From Streptomyces sp. NRRL F-5727 (GTDB lineage Bacteria > Actinomycetota > Actinomycetes > Streptomycetales > Streptomycetaceae), in the NCBI RefSeq assembly GCF_000719555.1, contig NZ_JOGX01000001.1, positions 248,001 to 312,000 on the forward strand: 64,000 nucleotides of DNA. The letters run 5' to 3'. This document shows positions 63,762 to 64,000 of this stretch, one piece after another. Under the pieces are notes generated by a model. The model made no database searches. It was not told where the DNA came from and worked only from the letters and a program-made list of their open reading frames with translations. The position numbers were made by a program, and so were the translations under genes. Position 1 is the stretch's first letter, and every line of letters starts with the position of its first letter.

Positions 63762-64000
63762 CAGGACTGCTCCTTCGGGGGATGGGGGTGAGAGGTGGGT
63801 ACGGGGTAGGGGTGCAGGTGGCCGCACATGCCGAAGCGCGTGTGCTCGGGGCGCTCCAGTCGCGCCACCGCGCCGTGGTCGAGGTGGGAGAGGTCGCCGG
63901 TCCGCAGCGCCGCCAGTTGGCCGCCGGTCGCGAGGGCCGCGGACAGGGGGCCGTCGCGCCAGCGGACCCACCAGGCGTCGAGGAGGTCCCGCTTCAGGCG
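63761..64000 (-). CDS. C-terminal part of an unrecognised protein (partial)
   Basis: The last 79 codons of a gene that continues beyond the right edge ([20 protein letters not shown], later [20 protein letters not shown]). Its TGA stop overlaps the GH62 ATG by one base (TGATG), so both are in one operon and it is probably connected with arabinoxylan use. The family could not be named from this tail. Confidence 0.6.
   Translation of the reverse strand, partial: RLKRDLLDAWWVRWRDGPLSAALATGGQLAALRTGDLSHLDHGAVARLERPEHTRFGMCGHLHPYPVPTSHPHPPKEQS

Overview
The window is very GC-rich, uses many GTG/TTG starts and 4-base ATGA/GTGA gene overlaps, and encodes secreted plant-polysaccharide hydrolases with ricin-type (CBM13) modules, ATPase-less sugar ABC transporters, a LAL-type LuxR regulator and a class III lanthipeptide. 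This points to a Streptomyces or close relative. No rRNA, tRNA, CRISPR array, intact transposase or origin was seen. Short decayed gene pieces (11.35-12.0, 23.1-23.4, 31.45-31.8, 41.9 and 45.3 kb) lie between the islands.

Region by region: (1) 1-11.1 kb is a divergent sugar-acid catabolic island. An eight-gene minus-strand operon (fumarylacetoacetate-hydrolase-type hydrolase, L-fuconate dehydratase, SDR, aldo-keto reductase, mutarotase, lactonase, lutA, lutB) faces a plus-strand ribose-type ABC transporter and a FadR/GntR regulator, with three copies of a 17-bp operator between them. Together they would import L-fucose, convert it without phosphorylation to pyruvate plus L-lactate, and oxidise the lactate with LutAB(C). 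(2) 12.3-22.0 kb is a galactan island: GH35 beta-galactosidase, secreted GH30 galactanase with beta-trefoil modules, LacI regulator and a CUT1 ABC transporter lacking its ATPase, tied together by three TGTTTACGTAAACA-like operators. (3) 22-34.5 kb is mixed: a PLP enzyme, LAL regulator next to an M4 protease, alpha/beta hydrolase facing an AMP-ligase, an antiporter and a PP2C phosphatase. (4) 34.5-41 kb holds a PAS/GAF/SpoIIE/ATPase sensor and a lanthipeptide locus whose synthetase is split into lyase-kinase and cyclase genes. (5) 42-49 kb holds a methyltransferase, a putative zinc-related permease pair, a probable structured small RNA with its own promoter and terminator, an ion channel, a ClC transporter and a subtilisin. 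(6) 49.6-55.2 kb has redox/SDR, PHP, YbdK-like ligase and DUF2182/DUF1326 genes. (7) 55.3-64 kb is a minus-strand arabinoxylan/xyloglucan locus: CBM13-GH74, a GH10-CBM13-GH62 fusion, a membrane-anchored sigma factor ending in an arabinose-binding AbfB (CBM42-like) domain, CBM13-GH62, and the tail of one further gene.

The most interesting items are the sigma factor fused to an AbfB sugar-binding domain, placed between two arabinofuranosidase genes; the lanthipeptide locus (two back-to-back SxxSxxC motifs and a stand-alone LanC-like cyclase); and the unannotated RNA at about 45.01-45.15 kb.
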